Of a DNA stretch of 64,000 nucleotides, positions 52,935 through 62,080 are shown in pieces. The notes below the pieces were generated by a model, which saw only the letters and a program-made list of their open reading frames with translations, ran no database searches and was not told where the DNA came from. The DNA comes from Robiginitomaculum sp. (GTDB taxonomy: Bacteria; Pseudomonadota; Alphaproteobacteria; Caulobacterales; Maricaulaceae). Within the stretch, counting starts at the first letter, position 1, and each line of letters begins with the position of its first letter. Both the position numbers and the translations under genes were made by a program. The stretch spans positions 48,942-112,941 of the forward strand of contig JAJFFQ010000058.1 in assembly GCA_021776565.1 (NCBI GenBank), given 5' to 3'.

Positions 52935-53698
52935 ACAATTCGCGCATTATCGCGCTGGATGGCGTACATAATTTTCGGGATTTTGGCGGCTGGAAAACCA
53001 AAGATGGCAGAGACATCACCCGGGGGCGACTTTTTCGGTCGGGACATTTGGCCCGTACCACACCAAAAGACCGTGAGCGAATAAAGGGATTGGGACTGAC
53101 AACACTGGCAGATTTGCGCCAGCCCAGCGAACGCCAGCGCGAACCTAATTGTCTGACTCAAATTGAACCGAAAACCGTATTTGAAACGAACCATGGCGGA
53201 CACAGCGAAGCCCCGCATTTAGAGTTTTTACGCCATGGAAATCTGACCGTAAAGTCAGTTCAGGCTTATATGCTTGGTGCTTATCAACGCATCCCCATGG
53301 AAGTGCATCATCAACATGTTTTTGCCGATGTGTTTCGCCAGTTAGCCAATGGCCAACCTTTGCTGGTTCATTGTGCCGCAGGCAAAGACCGAACTGGCAT
53401 ATTGGCGGCCATGATCCTGTCTGCGTTGGGTGTTGATCGCCAACAGGTGTTCGAGGATTATATGTTGACCAACAAGGCGGTGGATATTGATACGCTTCTG
53501 CCTTCCATAGCGGCCCGTATTTCAAAACAAACCGGCGAACCTATTGAGCCTGAAGCCTTGCGGCCCATGCTGGGCGTGGAAGAGGCTTTTCTGGATGCGG
53601 CGCTGTCCACCACCGGGCCACTGGACATTTATTTTGAAACTGCACTTGGGTTAAGCCAGGACGATTTAAGGGCGCTGCATGACGCGCTGATCCGGTGA
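52931..53698 (+). CDS. Tyrosine-type protein phosphatase (Y_phosphatase3 family)
   Basis: This 255-residue phosphatase has GVHNFRDFGGWKTKDGR at the start, LFRSGHL, and the catalytic P-loop with C148 and R154 in VHCAAGKDRTGILAAMIL. The K-D-R in the loop marks the lipid/dual-specificity group related to Mycobacterium PtpB. It overlaps amn and pabB by 4 bp each (ATGA / GTGA). Substrates are unknown; the tight linkage with amn and the folate genes is unexplained. Confidence 0.9.
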   Translation: MNNSRIIALDGVHNFRDFGGWKTKDGRDITRGRLFRSGHLARTTPKDRERIKGLGLTTLADLRQPSERQREPNCLTQIEPKTVFETNHGGHSEAPHLEFLRHGNLTVKSVQAYMLGAYQRIPMEVHHQHVFADVFRQLANGQPLLVHCAAGKDRTGILAAMILSALGVDRQQVFEDYMLTNKAVDIDTLLPSIAARISKQTGEPIEPEALRPMLGVEEAFLDAALSTTGPLDIYFETALGLSQDDLRALHDALIR

Positions 53699-55017
53699 GC
53701 ACAAACAAGTGCGTCAGCCTTGCCTTGCAATGGCGCGATCCGTTAATGGCATTTGCGCCACTTTGCGATGAACCTTATGCCTTGCTTCTTGGCCCCGGAA
53801 ATGAAGGCCATGACAATGGGCGCTGGTCAATTTTGCTGGCCCGACCAGAGGCGGTTTTTGAGACCAGCGGCCCAGAGGCTTTGGATAAGTTACCACCCTT
53901 GTCATCAATTGAACATTCGCCGCGCCTGCCCTTTGTGGGGGGGTATGCGGGCCTTACAAGTTATGAACTGGGTGCTGCTCTTGACCAGGTGCCACGACTG
54001 GATGGGGGAAACTGGCCCGACCTGGCCTTTGGCGATTACCCGTGTGCCGCTATTTTTGACCACCAGACAAAATCGCTTTGGGCGATAGGGCCAGACAAGC
54101 AAAAAGCAAATAGTTTTGCAAAACTTCTGGGTGATGAAGCCTTGCCCACGCTTGATGAACCAGAACCAACCAAAGTACGGTTTTTGCAATCACAGGACAA
54201 ATGCGAGCAAAACATCAAACGCACTCTGGATTATATTCGTGCGGGCGATATTTTTCAGGCCAATATCAGTCAGGCCTTTCGTATTGACCCGGGGCCACAA
54301 GAGAGTGCGTTTTCTTATTTTCGACAACTATGCAGGCAAAGCCCCGCACCCTATGCCGCTTTTTTTCATCGCTCAGACAGCCAGGCACTGATCTCTAACT
54401 CACCGGAGCGTTTTTTTTCACTTGCCCAGGACGGCAAGGTACAAACATCGCCCATAAAAGGTACACGCCCGCGAGGTGAAACTGCTGCCCTGGACAGGGC
54501 ATTGATTGAAGAATTATTACAAAGCCCCAAGGATCGGGCTGAAAACTTGATGATTGTGGATTTAATGCGTAATGATTTATCGCGTGTTTGCATACCTGGC
54601 AGCATCCGTGTTCCTGAACTTTGTGCGCTGAAATCCTTTGCCAATGTCCACCATCTTGTCTCGACAATTAAGGGACAATTAGCCCCCGGCAAAAATGCGC
54701 TTGATGTGCTGGCCGCCTGTTTTCCGGCTGGTTCCATTACTGGCGCACCAAAAATTCGGGCAATGCACATTATTGCTGAACTCGAAGCACGCTCTCGTGG
54801 CCCTTATTGTGGCTCGCTAGGGTATATCAGTCGCCATGGTGTCTCTGAATTTAATGTTTTGATCCGCTCGGCAGAACACACAATAAAGGAGGGCAAAAGC
54901 AGGATTGATTTTTGCACGGGCGGCGGCATTGTTGCCGATTCTGATCCCGCGCAGGAATATCAGGAAATGCTGGACAAGGCACAGGCACTTATGCGCGCGG
55001 TCGGAGCGAGACAATGA
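53695..55017 (+). CDS. pabB: Aminodeoxychorismate synthase component I
   Basis: This 440-residue chorismate-using enzyme makes 4-amino-4-deoxychorismate for folate synthesis. The conserved core includes YIRAGDIFQANISQAFRID, PAPYAAFFHRSDSQALISNSPERFF, TSPIKGTRPRG, AENLMIVDLMRNDLSRVC and ACFPAGSITGAPKIRAM with the closing GGGIVADSDPAQEYQE. The PIKGT motif is the PabB form with Lys, separating it from anthranilate synthase. The start is GTG 53695, overlapping the phosphatase stop. PabA is not in the window. Confidence 0.93.
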   Translation: MSTNKCVSLALQWRDPLMAFAPLCDEPYALLLGPGNEGHDNGRWSILLARPEAVFETSGPEALDKLPPLSSIEHSPRLPFVGGYAGLTSYELGAALDQVPRLDGGNWPDLAFGDYPCAAIFDHQTKSLWAIGPDKQKANSFAKLLGDEALPTLDEPEPTKVRFLQSQDKCEQNIKRTLDYIRAGDIFQANISQAFRIDPGPQESAFSYFRQLCRQSPAPYAAFFHRSDSQALISNSPERFFSLAQDGKVQTSPIKGTRPRGETAALDRALIEELLQSPKDRAENLMIVDLMRNDLSRVCIPGSIRVPELCALKSFANVHHLVSTIKGQLAPGKNALDVLAACFPAGSITGAPKIRAMHIIAELEARSRGPYCGSLGYISRHGVSEFNVLIRSAEHTIKEGKSRIDFCTGGGIVADSDPAQEYQEMLDKAQALMRAVGARQ

Positions 55018-55868
55018 ACCAAGGCGATGAGAAACTTTGGATCAACGGTAAACTGCAAGATGCAGCTTTACCTGTCTTCACGGCCACAGACCGGGGCAGC
55101 GCACTTGGTGATGGCCTGTTTGAAACCATCAAAATAGTTGGTGGCAAACCCTGTTATTTTGCAGACCATTATGCACGTCTTTGTTCATCCGCAGACGTGT
55201 TGGCTCTTCCCATACCCTATGACCGCCAGACCCTCGATCATGCCCTTGGTCAACTTGCCAGAAAAAACAATATCACTTCTGGGGCAGCACGCCTGTCTGT
55301 CTCCCGTGGCACTGGTCCACGCGGGCTGGCTCTACCCCAAAGGCAAGAGCCGCAGGTTACCATCACCATAACATCCGGCTTGCCGTCTTTTGCGCAGCCG
55401 CCGGTTCTGGGGCTTTCATCCGTCCGGCGAAACGCAAGCTCTATTTCTGCATCACATAAAACTCTTTCTTATATCGATAATATCGCCGCGCGTCTGCATC
55501 AGCAGAGCCAAACCCCAAAGGATGAGGTGGTTATCCTTGATAGCCATGGTCATATTGCCTGCGCCAGTGTTGCCAATATTTTTTGGTGGGATGGTCAGCA
55601 TTTACACACTCCGGCGCTTGCTTGCGCGATTCTGCCCGGCATCATGCGAGCCAGAATTTTGAATCGTGCATATCGATCAGGGATTTGTGTGCATGAAGGT
55701 ATGTATCAACCAGATGCCATATTGAACGCCAAGGCCGCGTTTATAACTAACGCGCTTCTGGGTACACAATGGCTTGGTGGATTGGACTTTGGGCCGGAAA
55801 AACAGGTAACATTTTCGCAAAATACTTCACAAATCGTCACACTCATTGATGCGATTATGGCCCCGTGA
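55014..55868 (+). CDS. pabC: Aminodeoxychorismate lyase (class IV aminotransferase)
   Basis: This 284-residue PLP enzyme converts aminodeoxychorismate to p-aminobenzoate and pyruvate. Features: TDRGSALGDGLFETI at about 27-41, SRGTGPRGLA, the PLP lysine in SHKTLSYIDNI (about 148) and the fold-IV ending with ILPGIMRARIL. The branched-chain aminotransferase and D-alanine aminotransferase are close relatives, but the order pabB-pabC and the overlap support PabC. It overlaps pabB by 4 bp and the convergent TadE-like gene by 14 bp. Confidence 0.9.
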   Translation: MNQGDEKLWINGKLQDAALPVFTATDRGSALGDGLFETIKIVGGKPCYFADHYARLCSSADVLALPIPYDRQTLDHALGQLARKNNITSGAARLSVSRGTGPRGLALPQRQEPQVTITITSGLPSFAQPPVLGLSSVRRNASSISASHKTLSYIDNIAARLHQQSQTPKDEVVILDSHGHIACASVANIFWWDGQHLHTPALACAILPGIMRARILNRAYRSGICVHEGMYQPDAILNAKAAFITNALLGTQWLGGLDFGPEKQVTFSQNTSQIVTLIDAIMAP

Positions 55869-56448
55869 CACTTTGTGAGCGGCGGGGGCGCAAATAAAAG
55901 GTATCGCCCAGACCAATAGGTGCCGTCAGAAACGTACCCAGCGTAGAGGTGTAATCATAACTGACCTCGGCCATGATAATGCTGGTGTTTGGTTGCAAAA
56001 TTCCCGCCGGAACACTGACGCTGGAGCCAGGGGCAAGCGGGGTCATGCCTTGGCCTTCACTCCAGCCCACAGCAATGGCACCATCAACATCCATCAGCAC
56101 GCTGGTTACCCGCATTTGCAAACCGGCAGTGTCATAGGGCTGCATAATGGCGCTGGAGGCCGTAAAAATATCAAGTATTTCATCAGCGGTTATAACATCA
56201 TCCTGAGCCACCAGATCCGCTACGGCGCTGGTCGCCTGGGTAACCTTGCGATCGGCTGTCAACAACAGACTAACCTCGATCGTACCAAAGAGAATGACAA
56301 TCATCACCGGCGCAATTAGTGCAAATTCAACGGCACTGACCCCGCGTCGGTCATGCCATAACCTTGACCAAAGTTGCGACCAGCGACATTTCATTGTTTC
56401 TACATTGCGCATCAGATTACTGCTCATAACGGGATCAAAATGGTTCAT
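55855..56448 (-). CDS. TadE/TadG-like pseudopilin, copy 2
   Basis: This 197-residue protein has the TadE pattern: a basic leader (RLWHDRRGVSAVEFALIAPVM), one membrane segment with the E+5-like AVEFALI, then a C-terminal part outside the membrane, ending near residue 197. TadE-type proteins are minor pseudopilins of the Flp/Tad pilus. It overlaps the upstream paralog by 14 bp. No other tad genes (rcpA, tadA, flp, cpaB) are in the window, so this pair is separate from a full tad locus. Confidence 0.85.
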   Translation of the reverse strand: MNHFDPVMSSNLMRNVETMKCRWSQLWSRLWHDRRGVSAVEFALIAPVMIVILFGTIEVSLLLTADRKVTQATSAVADLVAQDDVITADEILDIFTASSAIMQPYDTAGLQMRVTSVLMDVDGAIAVGWSEGQGMTPLAPGSSVSVPAGILQPNTSIIMAEVSYDYTSTLGTFLTAPIGLGDTFYLRPRRSQSVTGP

Positions 56449-56980
56449 TACGAAAGGCCATAGAGGCTATGATGAGCCGCTTATTGCCTGAAAGGTTTGA
56501 AAATACGGTACCGATCATCGGAGTGTTAAGCTGCCAGGTATAAAACACCCGCACCAGAACAATATCGCCGGCATCACCTGGGTCAAACTGGAATGACCCT
56601 GTATCCAGGTTTCCATCCACATCCACAGGATCACTGGTTGTCACATCACCAAAATCAACAAAGGTGCGTATATCCACAGATACATTACCGTTACAGGCAA
56701 TCAGGCCGCTCATTTGCGCACAAACCTCGTTGACGAAATCTGTATTGGATCCACCGGTTGACTGGATTTCACCGGTACGCACCTTGCGAGCAATTTCTGT
56801 ACTGGCATGTTCCAAGGCCGTTGAGGTGAAAAATACCATGGTAATTTCAATAATGGCAAAAAGCAGAAAGAAAAACGGCGTGGCAACCAGGGCAAACTCA
56901 ACCGCAGTTGCGCCGGTTCTGGCGCGTGAAAACCGACCTAAAAATGAGGCAAACCATTTATGCTGATTATACAAACCCAT
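56435..56980 (-). CDS. TadE/TadG-like pseudopilin, copy 1
   Basis: This 181-residue protein begins with a basic leader and the membrane segment GATAVEFALVATPFFFLLFAIIEITMVFF, as in TadE. The outer part is rich in D and S, with two cysteines (about 100 and 108) that could form a disulfide. It is about 17% shorter than its neighbour and shows only the N-terminal similarity. The ATG at 56980 is 211 bp before tRNA-Ser; the upstream part of that gap shows no gene. Confidence 0.85.
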   Translation of the reverse strand: MGLYNQHKWFASFLGRFSRARTGATAVEFALVATPFFFLLFAIIEITMVFFTSTALEHASTEIARKVRTGEIQSTGGSNTDFVNEVCAQMSGLIACNGNVSVDIRTFVDFGDVTTSDPVDVDGNLDTGSFQFDPGDAGDIVLVRVFYTWQLNTPMIGTVFSNLSGNKRLIIASMAFRNEPF

Positions 56981-57192
56981 GTATCTTTGCTGTCATGACC
57001 CATCAACGACCCTTCGCCGCTAAAATAGTGCTCCATTAAAGCGCATAAGGCTTAAAGGCCCGCTAATGCACTGGGTTAATGTCTGGCAAACAAACCTGTG
57101 CAAAAGTTGGACTTGTTATCGATTGTACCATGCCTTCTGACCATTGAGCTTGCCAGGTGCCGCCCCCGCCGTTAGCGTGCCACGCCTTACGC

Positions 57193-57282
57193 GGAGAGGT
57201 GCCAGAGTGGTCGAATGGGGCGGTCTCGAAAACCGTTGAGCGTGCGAACGTTCCCAGGGTTCGAATCCCTGTCTCTCCGCCA
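57193..57282 (+). tRNA. tRNA-Ser (anticodon CGA)
   Basis: The 90-base tRNA has a 7-bp acceptor stem (GGAGAGG with TCTCTCC, one G-U pair), D-arm, anticodon stem with the loop CTCGAAA (anticodon CGA, reading UCG), a long variable arm as in class II tRNAs, and a T-arm (CAGGG-TTCGAAT-CCCTG). The discriminator is G and CCA is encoded. It is followed by a T-run, then a 7-bp palindrome (57313-57329), and marks the left border of an A/T-richer region. Confidence 0.97.
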
Positions 57283-57373
57283 TTTTTTTCTATTATTGCA
57301 TTACAATACAATGACTTAAAGCTTAAGTCGCCAAACTAGCATAATGGATAATTCTGCTCTGCCCATACCTTCG

Positions 57374-60013
57374 TTATTGTACGATTAAGGATCGACCCTT
57401 ACGATTTCCATCAGATGAAATTGCCCGCACTTCAATTTTGCCAGCGCCAACCTCTACTGGCCCTGAATATACTTGCCACTTCGCCCCATTGCGGCGAAAT
57501 TCTATCGCCAGTCCGGGGAAAATAATATTACAGTGTAAAGTGCCTGCAACTATTTTTGCCCCCACCGTTGGTATGCGCCAGGCAATACCCGCAACATCAA
57601 GTTTTGCCAACTCCTTGCCAGCCAGAACATTGGCAAATTTATTCCAATCATCACCTCTTTGCTGACGATTGGCTGCTGTAAAAAAACCGCTTTGACGGTT
57701 ATAACTGGCCCCTTCATGGCGATATGGTACCTCCCAGGGAGCAACATGCCAGGCCCGTTCAGCCAATGCCAATAGCCTTGGAAAGGCCATATATTCCACC
57801 TGCTTATCGGTACGCATGGTTTCTGACCAAATATGCCCCTGCATCCCGGCAAAGCCTTTGCCTTCTCCCATTGGCCGGTGAAGAATTTCTTGATTATCAC
57901 CAATTTGCAGCTGATCCTGCAAGGTCATATCCAGCCCTTCAGAATCGCCCCAGACCTCTGCGTGTGCCGGCAGATTGTCAGGCATGAATTCAAAGACCTT
58001 GCGGGTGTTTAACTCCCGAGATGCCCAATAAAAACCACGTTCCTTGGGATCTGCTTCATATGGGAAATCAAAATAGGTTGCGTCGGGTGTGGAAATGACG
58101 ACTTCCCAACCGTCATTGACATGTTTATGTGCACCAAAATGGGCAGGATCAATAAGTCGCCCCCATGCATTTGATTGCACCACCGGGGGCATATTGGAAA
58201 TATTTGTATGTCCCATGCCATCTCCCCAGCCAGCAATTTCTATACCTTTTTCTTCTAGAGCACCGGCGATCCGTTCAATGAAATAAGGGCCAAGCTGTTT
58301 TGGTGTTGTAATACCAACATCATTATCAGCAAAAAATTTCTCGCATGCGGGCGAATTTTTCCAGGCACCGGCGGTTTCATCAGCGCCAATATGATAACGT
58401 GTCAAGGGTTGGCCAGCGCGTTCGTGCATGGCCTGTAATTCATCAATAACTTTTTCGACAAAAACATAAGCAGAATCCAGGCACAGGTTCATCGTGTTAT
58501 CGGTATAATTTTGAATGCTGGTATAGATGCTTGCGTCTTCCAGATCACTCAACAAATAACGACGGGCTTCGTCTTCATTATCTACAGCCATAAAGGTACG
58601 ATAGCGTGCCTCCATAGATTTAACCGCCGCTCGAGAATGACCTGGCATATCAAAAGAAGGAATGACCTGAATATGTCGTGCCGAAGCCTCTGCCAGTATT
58701 TCTTCATAATCCAGTGTTGAAAAGTAACCATTAACTTCGCTATTGCCGTCAGGGCCACTTCCTAGTTGAGGCAACACGCAGCGCGATTCTGTTACATCAT
58801 GACAGCGTTTTGAGCCTATGTCGGTCAATTCAGGAAGGCCAGGGATTTGAAGGCGCCACCCTTCATCATCGCCCAAATGAAAGTGAAATTTATTGAGTTT
58901 GTATGCTGCCATTTGGTCGAGCAATTTAATGACCAGCGCCTTTGAATGAAAATTTCTGGCCACATCAAGATGCAAACCACGAAACAGGTAACGAGGCCGG
59001 TCGATAACTTTCATTACAGCCACCGATGTATCTGCAAGGGTCACGAGTGAGGCGAGCGATTGCAGCGCATAAAATGCGCCGCTGCTGTCACTGGCGGTAA
59101 TTAAAATATCACCTGGGTTGATGATAAGTGTATAGGAACCAGAAACGGCAGAGGGTTTCTCACTGATTTCAATATGCAATAATGCTCCATCATTGCTCCG
59201 CTTTATTCCAAACTGTTCAAGTCGATTTATGGCCGCGGCAAGTGCTTTTTCTTCCACCCCAGACAGGGTGATTTTGATCCCGGAAGACAAATCGAGCTTT
59301 TGATTTTTTTTATCAATCTCAACAGAATATGGGGTTGGAATAATGGCTGACCTAACAGATGAAGGGTCGTATAAAGCGTTGTCATTAGTCGCATAAAGAA
59401 CGCTGCTGGTTGCCCATTCTATCTTCTCTCTATCAGTGATCCTGAACTGCTTTTCTGCATCAGTGAACGATGTAAGGTGCGGCATAATCTCCAGCCCAGT
59501 CACCGGATCAATTATGGGCACGGTACTTTTGACGGTGCGTGCCTCAAGATCATCCGCAGCGAGATAATAATTTGGCATAATCTCAAATTCGTTGCCATGG
59601 GTTCCGGCAATATACAAAACCAGCGATTTGCGCTCACCAGCTTTGAAGCCATGGTAGTTTTCATTGGGAATGATCCGTTTTAGATCACCATTGATTGTTT
59701 CAACGTCAAACTCCAAACTTTCCACTTTGTGTAATGGGAAATACTGACTGAAATAAAGCTGCCAGTTACCACTTCGTATTGCTTCGTTATTGGTCAGATC
59801 AATACGCAAAGAAAAACAACGCCCGCTAGAGCCGCAGACATTTTTCACCCGATTATTAAGTACCGTATACTGGACGTGTAGGGTCTCTGCAAAACGAGTA
59901 AGCTGAGATTGCGTTAACTTGCCTTGCGCCTTTTCAGTAACACGAACAGCGGGACTACACCCACCAAGCACAATACAAGTAATAAAAGTGATTAAAACTG
60001 TTTTCAGGTTCAT
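57374..60013 (-). CDS. GH20 beta-N-acetylhexosaminidase (chitobiase-like) lipoprotein
   Basis: This 879-residue protein has a lipobox (VLGGC, C19) and the four-part layout of bacterial chitobiase: an N-terminal carbohydrate-binding-like CHB_HEX domain (about 25-200), a GH20b domain (about 220-340), the GH20 barrel (about 345-770) and a C-terminal CHB_HEX_C piece. The catalytic Asp-Glu pair is D545-E546 in YHIGADETAG; LHLDVARNFHS, KFHFHLGDDEGWRL and HIWSETMRT are typical. It releases terminal N-acetylhexosamine from chitin oligomers or glycans, outside the cytoplasm. It is the last gene of a minus-strand run. Confidence 0.93.
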   Translation of the reverse strand: MNLKTVLITFITCIVLGGCSPAVRVTEKAQGKLTQSQLTRFAETLHVQYTVLNNRVKNVCGSSGRCFSLRIDLTNNEAIRSGNWQLYFSQYFPLHKVESLEFDVETINGDLKRIIPNENYHGFKAGERKSLVLYIAGTHGNEFEIMPNYYLAADDLEARTVKSTVPIIDPVTGLEIMPHLTSFTDAEKQFRITDREKIEWATSSVLYATNDNALYDPSSVRSAIIPTPYSVEIDKKNQKLDLSSGIKITLSGVEEKALAAAINRLEQFGIKRSNDGALLHIEISEKPSAVSGSYTLIINPGDILITASDSSGAFYALQSLASLVTLADTSVAVMKVIDRPRYLFRGLHLDVARNFHSKALVIKLLDQMAAYKLNKFHFHLGDDEGWRLQIPGLPELTDIGSKRCHDVTESRCVLPQLGSGPDGNSEVNGYFSTLDYEEILAEASARHIQVIPSFDMPGHSRAAVKSMEARYRTFMAVDNEDEARRYLLSDLEDASIYTSIQNYTDNTMNLCLDSAYVFVEKVIDELQAMHERAGQPLTRYHIGADETAGAWKNSPACEKFFADNDVGITTPKQLGPYFIERIAGALEEKGIEIAGWGDGMGHTNISNMPPVVQSNAWGRLIDPAHFGAHKHVNDGWEVVISTPDATYFDFPYEADPKERGFYWASRELNTRKVFEFMPDNLPAHAEVWGDSEGLDMTLQDQLQIGDNQEILHRPMGEGKGFAGMQGHIWSETMRTDKQVEYMAFPRLLALAERAWHVAPWEVPYRHEGASYNRQSGFFTAANRQQRGDDWNKFANVLAGKELAKLDVAGIAWRIPTVGAKIVAGTLHCNIIFPGLAIEFRRNGAKWQVYSGPVEVGAGKIEVRAISSDGNRKGRSLIVQ

Positions 60014-60026
60014 TTGAATTTCTTTC

Positions 60027-60959
60027 TCATTTAAATGCAGCGATCCGGTCTACGGTTTGTTGCAGGTTCGGCATTTGGTTCATGATTTCGTGCTCATGGC
60101 GTTTCCATTTGTCCTTGAGTGGCGGTGTAACGGTTGATGCTGAAAGGGGGAGGTTTCCTGCTGCCCTTGTGTCCAGGTATTCCCCTGTTTTTGCGTGGCA
60201 GAATTGGCATAATTTATTCAACTGTGCCTGCGGATTGTTAATCAGATCATGATAAGAGACGGCACTCCATTGATTGGTATCCAGTGCCGCCAAATCATCC
60301 ATAATTATTTCATTGCACGCTTGCCATTGGAACGCAGCTATTTCTGCCAAAGACTTGTTTTTTTTGGCTTGCCAATTTGGTGGCAATAGAAAACACCAAT
60401 AGCCGATTGGCCAGTCAGGTAAATTACGAAACGTTACAAACTGTCCTGTCTTTGCACCGCGCTCCCACCCTTCTATGAGGCTACTGATATTCTCACGTGG
60501 ATCACGATACAAATATATGAAGTGTGCATCTGGAAATACGGTCATCAGGAAATTGATATTCAGGGCGTTTCTTGGGGTTTTTTCAAGAAACACAATTTTT
60601 CGTTTCCGATCCTGCTGTAGGGCGTCATACAAGCTGCGGTCATCCCGGTCTTTCAAAAGTGCCAGGTAGAGCAATCTCATGCGCTCGCAGGTTGCTTCAT
60701 CCGCATGGGCGGCACCAAGCCGACCAGAATCAAGTTGATCGTTTTCCCCGCTAAGGTGTGGGAACTGCGAATAGACCCCATGGCTCTCTGCACGAATTGT
60801 CCATATATCAGGGCTGTTGACCAGCAAGGAAAACAATAACGTACTGCCTGAACGTGGCGCCGATACGATAAAAACTGGGTTGGCGAAATATCCAAGGATT
60901 TCGTCAACCGATAATTGTGATGACAGTCTTTTGGCAAATTTTCTGGTACGAACGTCCAA
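60027..60959 (-). CDS. Sulfotransferase family protein
   Basis: This 310-residue protein has the PAPS 5'-phosphosulfate loop VSAPRSGSTLLFSLL (about 32-46) and the 3'-phosphate site YLYRDPRENISSLIEGW (about 150). No signal or membrane segment is visible, so it would act in the cytosol. Targets of this group include sugars, lipids and proteins; nothing here fixes the target. It lies 13 bp upstream of the GH20 gene and 25 bp downstream of secB on the same strand. Confidence 0.85.
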   Translation of the reverse strand: MDVRTRKFAKRLSSQLSVDEILGYFANPVFIVSAPRSGSTLLFSLLVNSPDIWTIRAESHGVYSQFPHLSGENDQLDSGRLGAAHADEATCERMRLLYLALLKDRDDRSLYDALQQDRKRKIVFLEKTPRNALNINFLMTVFPDAHFIYLYRDPRENISSLIEGWERGAKTGQFVTFRNLPDWPIGYWCFLLPPNWQAKKNKSLAEIAAFQWQACNEIIMDDLAALDTNQWSAVSYHDLINNPQAQLNKLCQFCHAKTGEYLDTRAAGNLPLSASTVTPPLKDKWKRHEHEIMNQMPNLQQTVDRIAAFK

Positions 60960-60984
60960 GGCTAAACTCCTGATCTGTCAATAA

Positions 60985-61437
60985 TCAAGCAGGTAAATCA
61001 CCGTCTTTACCACTGTGCTCGTTATACAATTCTTCAAAATTGACAGGCCCGATCATCAATGCCGGAAAACTGCCCTTTAATACCATATTGTCTATCGCCT
61101 CACGGGCGTAGGGAAACAGTGTGTTGGGACACGCTGTGTGCAAAATTCGATGACATTGCTCATCAGTAAATCCCACACACGAAAATATGCCGCACTGCAG
61201 CACCTCAATCATGAATGCCGCACTGCCTGCATTGCTCACCGTCACGGTCAGGGTTAATACGACTTCGTAAACGTTTTCACCCAGTGTTTCGTCCGTTGCA
61301 TCAACATCTATGGTGATGTCTGGTTTCCATGGATTGGTAAAGGTTTGCGCACCGCCCGGTGCTTCAAACGAAAAATCCTTTACATATATACGTTTAATTA
61401 TGAATTCCTGATCCACCTGCTTGGTATTTTCCGCCAT
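60985..61437 (-). CDS. SecB-like export chaperone (divergent)
   Basis: This 150-residue protein has the SecB fold pattern: FIIKRIYVKDFSFEAPGGAQTF near the start, VYEVVLTLTVTVSNA, AFMIEVLQCGIFSCVGF, and the family helix CPNTLFPYAREAIDNMVLKGSFPALMIGPVNFEELYN. SecB tetramers keep precursor proteins unfolded for SecA. Some canonical residues are changed (for example GSFPALMIGPVNF where many SecBs have GGFPPLLLxPIDF). Its placement among sulfotransferases is unlike the standard alphaproteobacterial secB, so this is probably a second, dedicated copy. Confidence 0.85.
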   Translation of the reverse strand: MAENTKQVDQEFIIKRIYVKDFSFEAPGGAQTFTNPWKPDITIDVDATDETLGENVYEVVLTLTVTVSNAGSAAFMIEVLQCGIFSCVGFTDEQCHRILHTACPNTLFPYAREAIDNMVLKGSFPALMIGPVNFEELYNEHSGKDGDLPA

Positions 61438-61471
61438 CTTTTCTCTCCACAGTTTATATTAGGGTCTGGTC

Positions 61472-62080
61472 TCATGCCGTTAATGGGCCTTCCTGGTCGA
61501 AAACAACTTCACCAGGTTGTACATAATCCATAATAAGATGTACCCGGGCTTCATGACCGTTGTTTTTGACCGCATGTACTCTTCGATTGTTAATTTCCCA
61601 CATCTCCCCAACATGCATATTGATGGCTGACGCCCCCACTTTGAATGTGCATTGGTCATTTGTAATAATTGGAACATGGATGCGATGACAGCGTTTCAGC
61701 GAATACCCATCATCAGCATGGGGCGTAATCTCGCTGGATGGCAAAAGACGTGTAAGTATGATCCGTATAAAATACCCCGCCCCATTTTTTGCGATCACTT
61801 TTCTTTGTCGCATGGTCTTGCAATAGCTGGACGCTATGTGCGTCAAAAAAGGGTCAATCAACGCTTGAAAATCATCAAGCGCCGCGTGGGTAGTTGGGTT
61901 TTCATGTCGGTAATCAGGATCAAATAATAACTTTATGGTTTGCGTGTGTGTATGCGCTTCAAATATTTCCTGCCGACTTTGATCTTCATCCCACGCAGAT
62001 TCAGGCAAGGCCGCAACTTTGCCAACCAAAGCGGAGATATCAAAATCCCCCAGTTTCGTTACGTCAGATTGCAAGTTCAT
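61472..62080 (-). CDS. Aspartyl/asparaginyl beta-hydroxylase-like dioxygenase
   Basis: This 202-residue protein shows the Asp/Asn hydroxylase pattern: the first His/Asp pair in ITPHADDGYSLKRCHRIHVPI, then CTFKVGA, HVGEMWEINNRRVHAVKNNG with the distal His and an ARVHLIMDY ending with the 2-oxoglutarate-binding Arg. Members use Fe(II) and 2-oxoglutarate; the bacterial targets are largely unknown. Its start overlaps the stop of the TPR-sulfotransferase gene by 4 bp, so the two are made together. Confidence 0.85.
   Translation of the reverse strand: MNLQSDVTKLGDFDISALVGKVAALPESAWDEDQSRQEIFEAHTHTQTIKLLFDPDYRHENPTTHAALDDFQALIDPFLTHIASSYCKTMRQRKVIAKNGAGYFIRIILTRLLPSSEITPHADDGYSLKRCHRIHVPIITNDQCTFKVGASAINMHVGEMWEINNRRVHAVKNNGHEARVHLIMDYVQPGEVVFDQEGPLTA

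Noticed and set aside
57313..57329. Attachment site next to tRNA-Ser
   Set aside because: The palindrome is perfect but short, and no matching direct repeat of the tRNA end was seen in the window.
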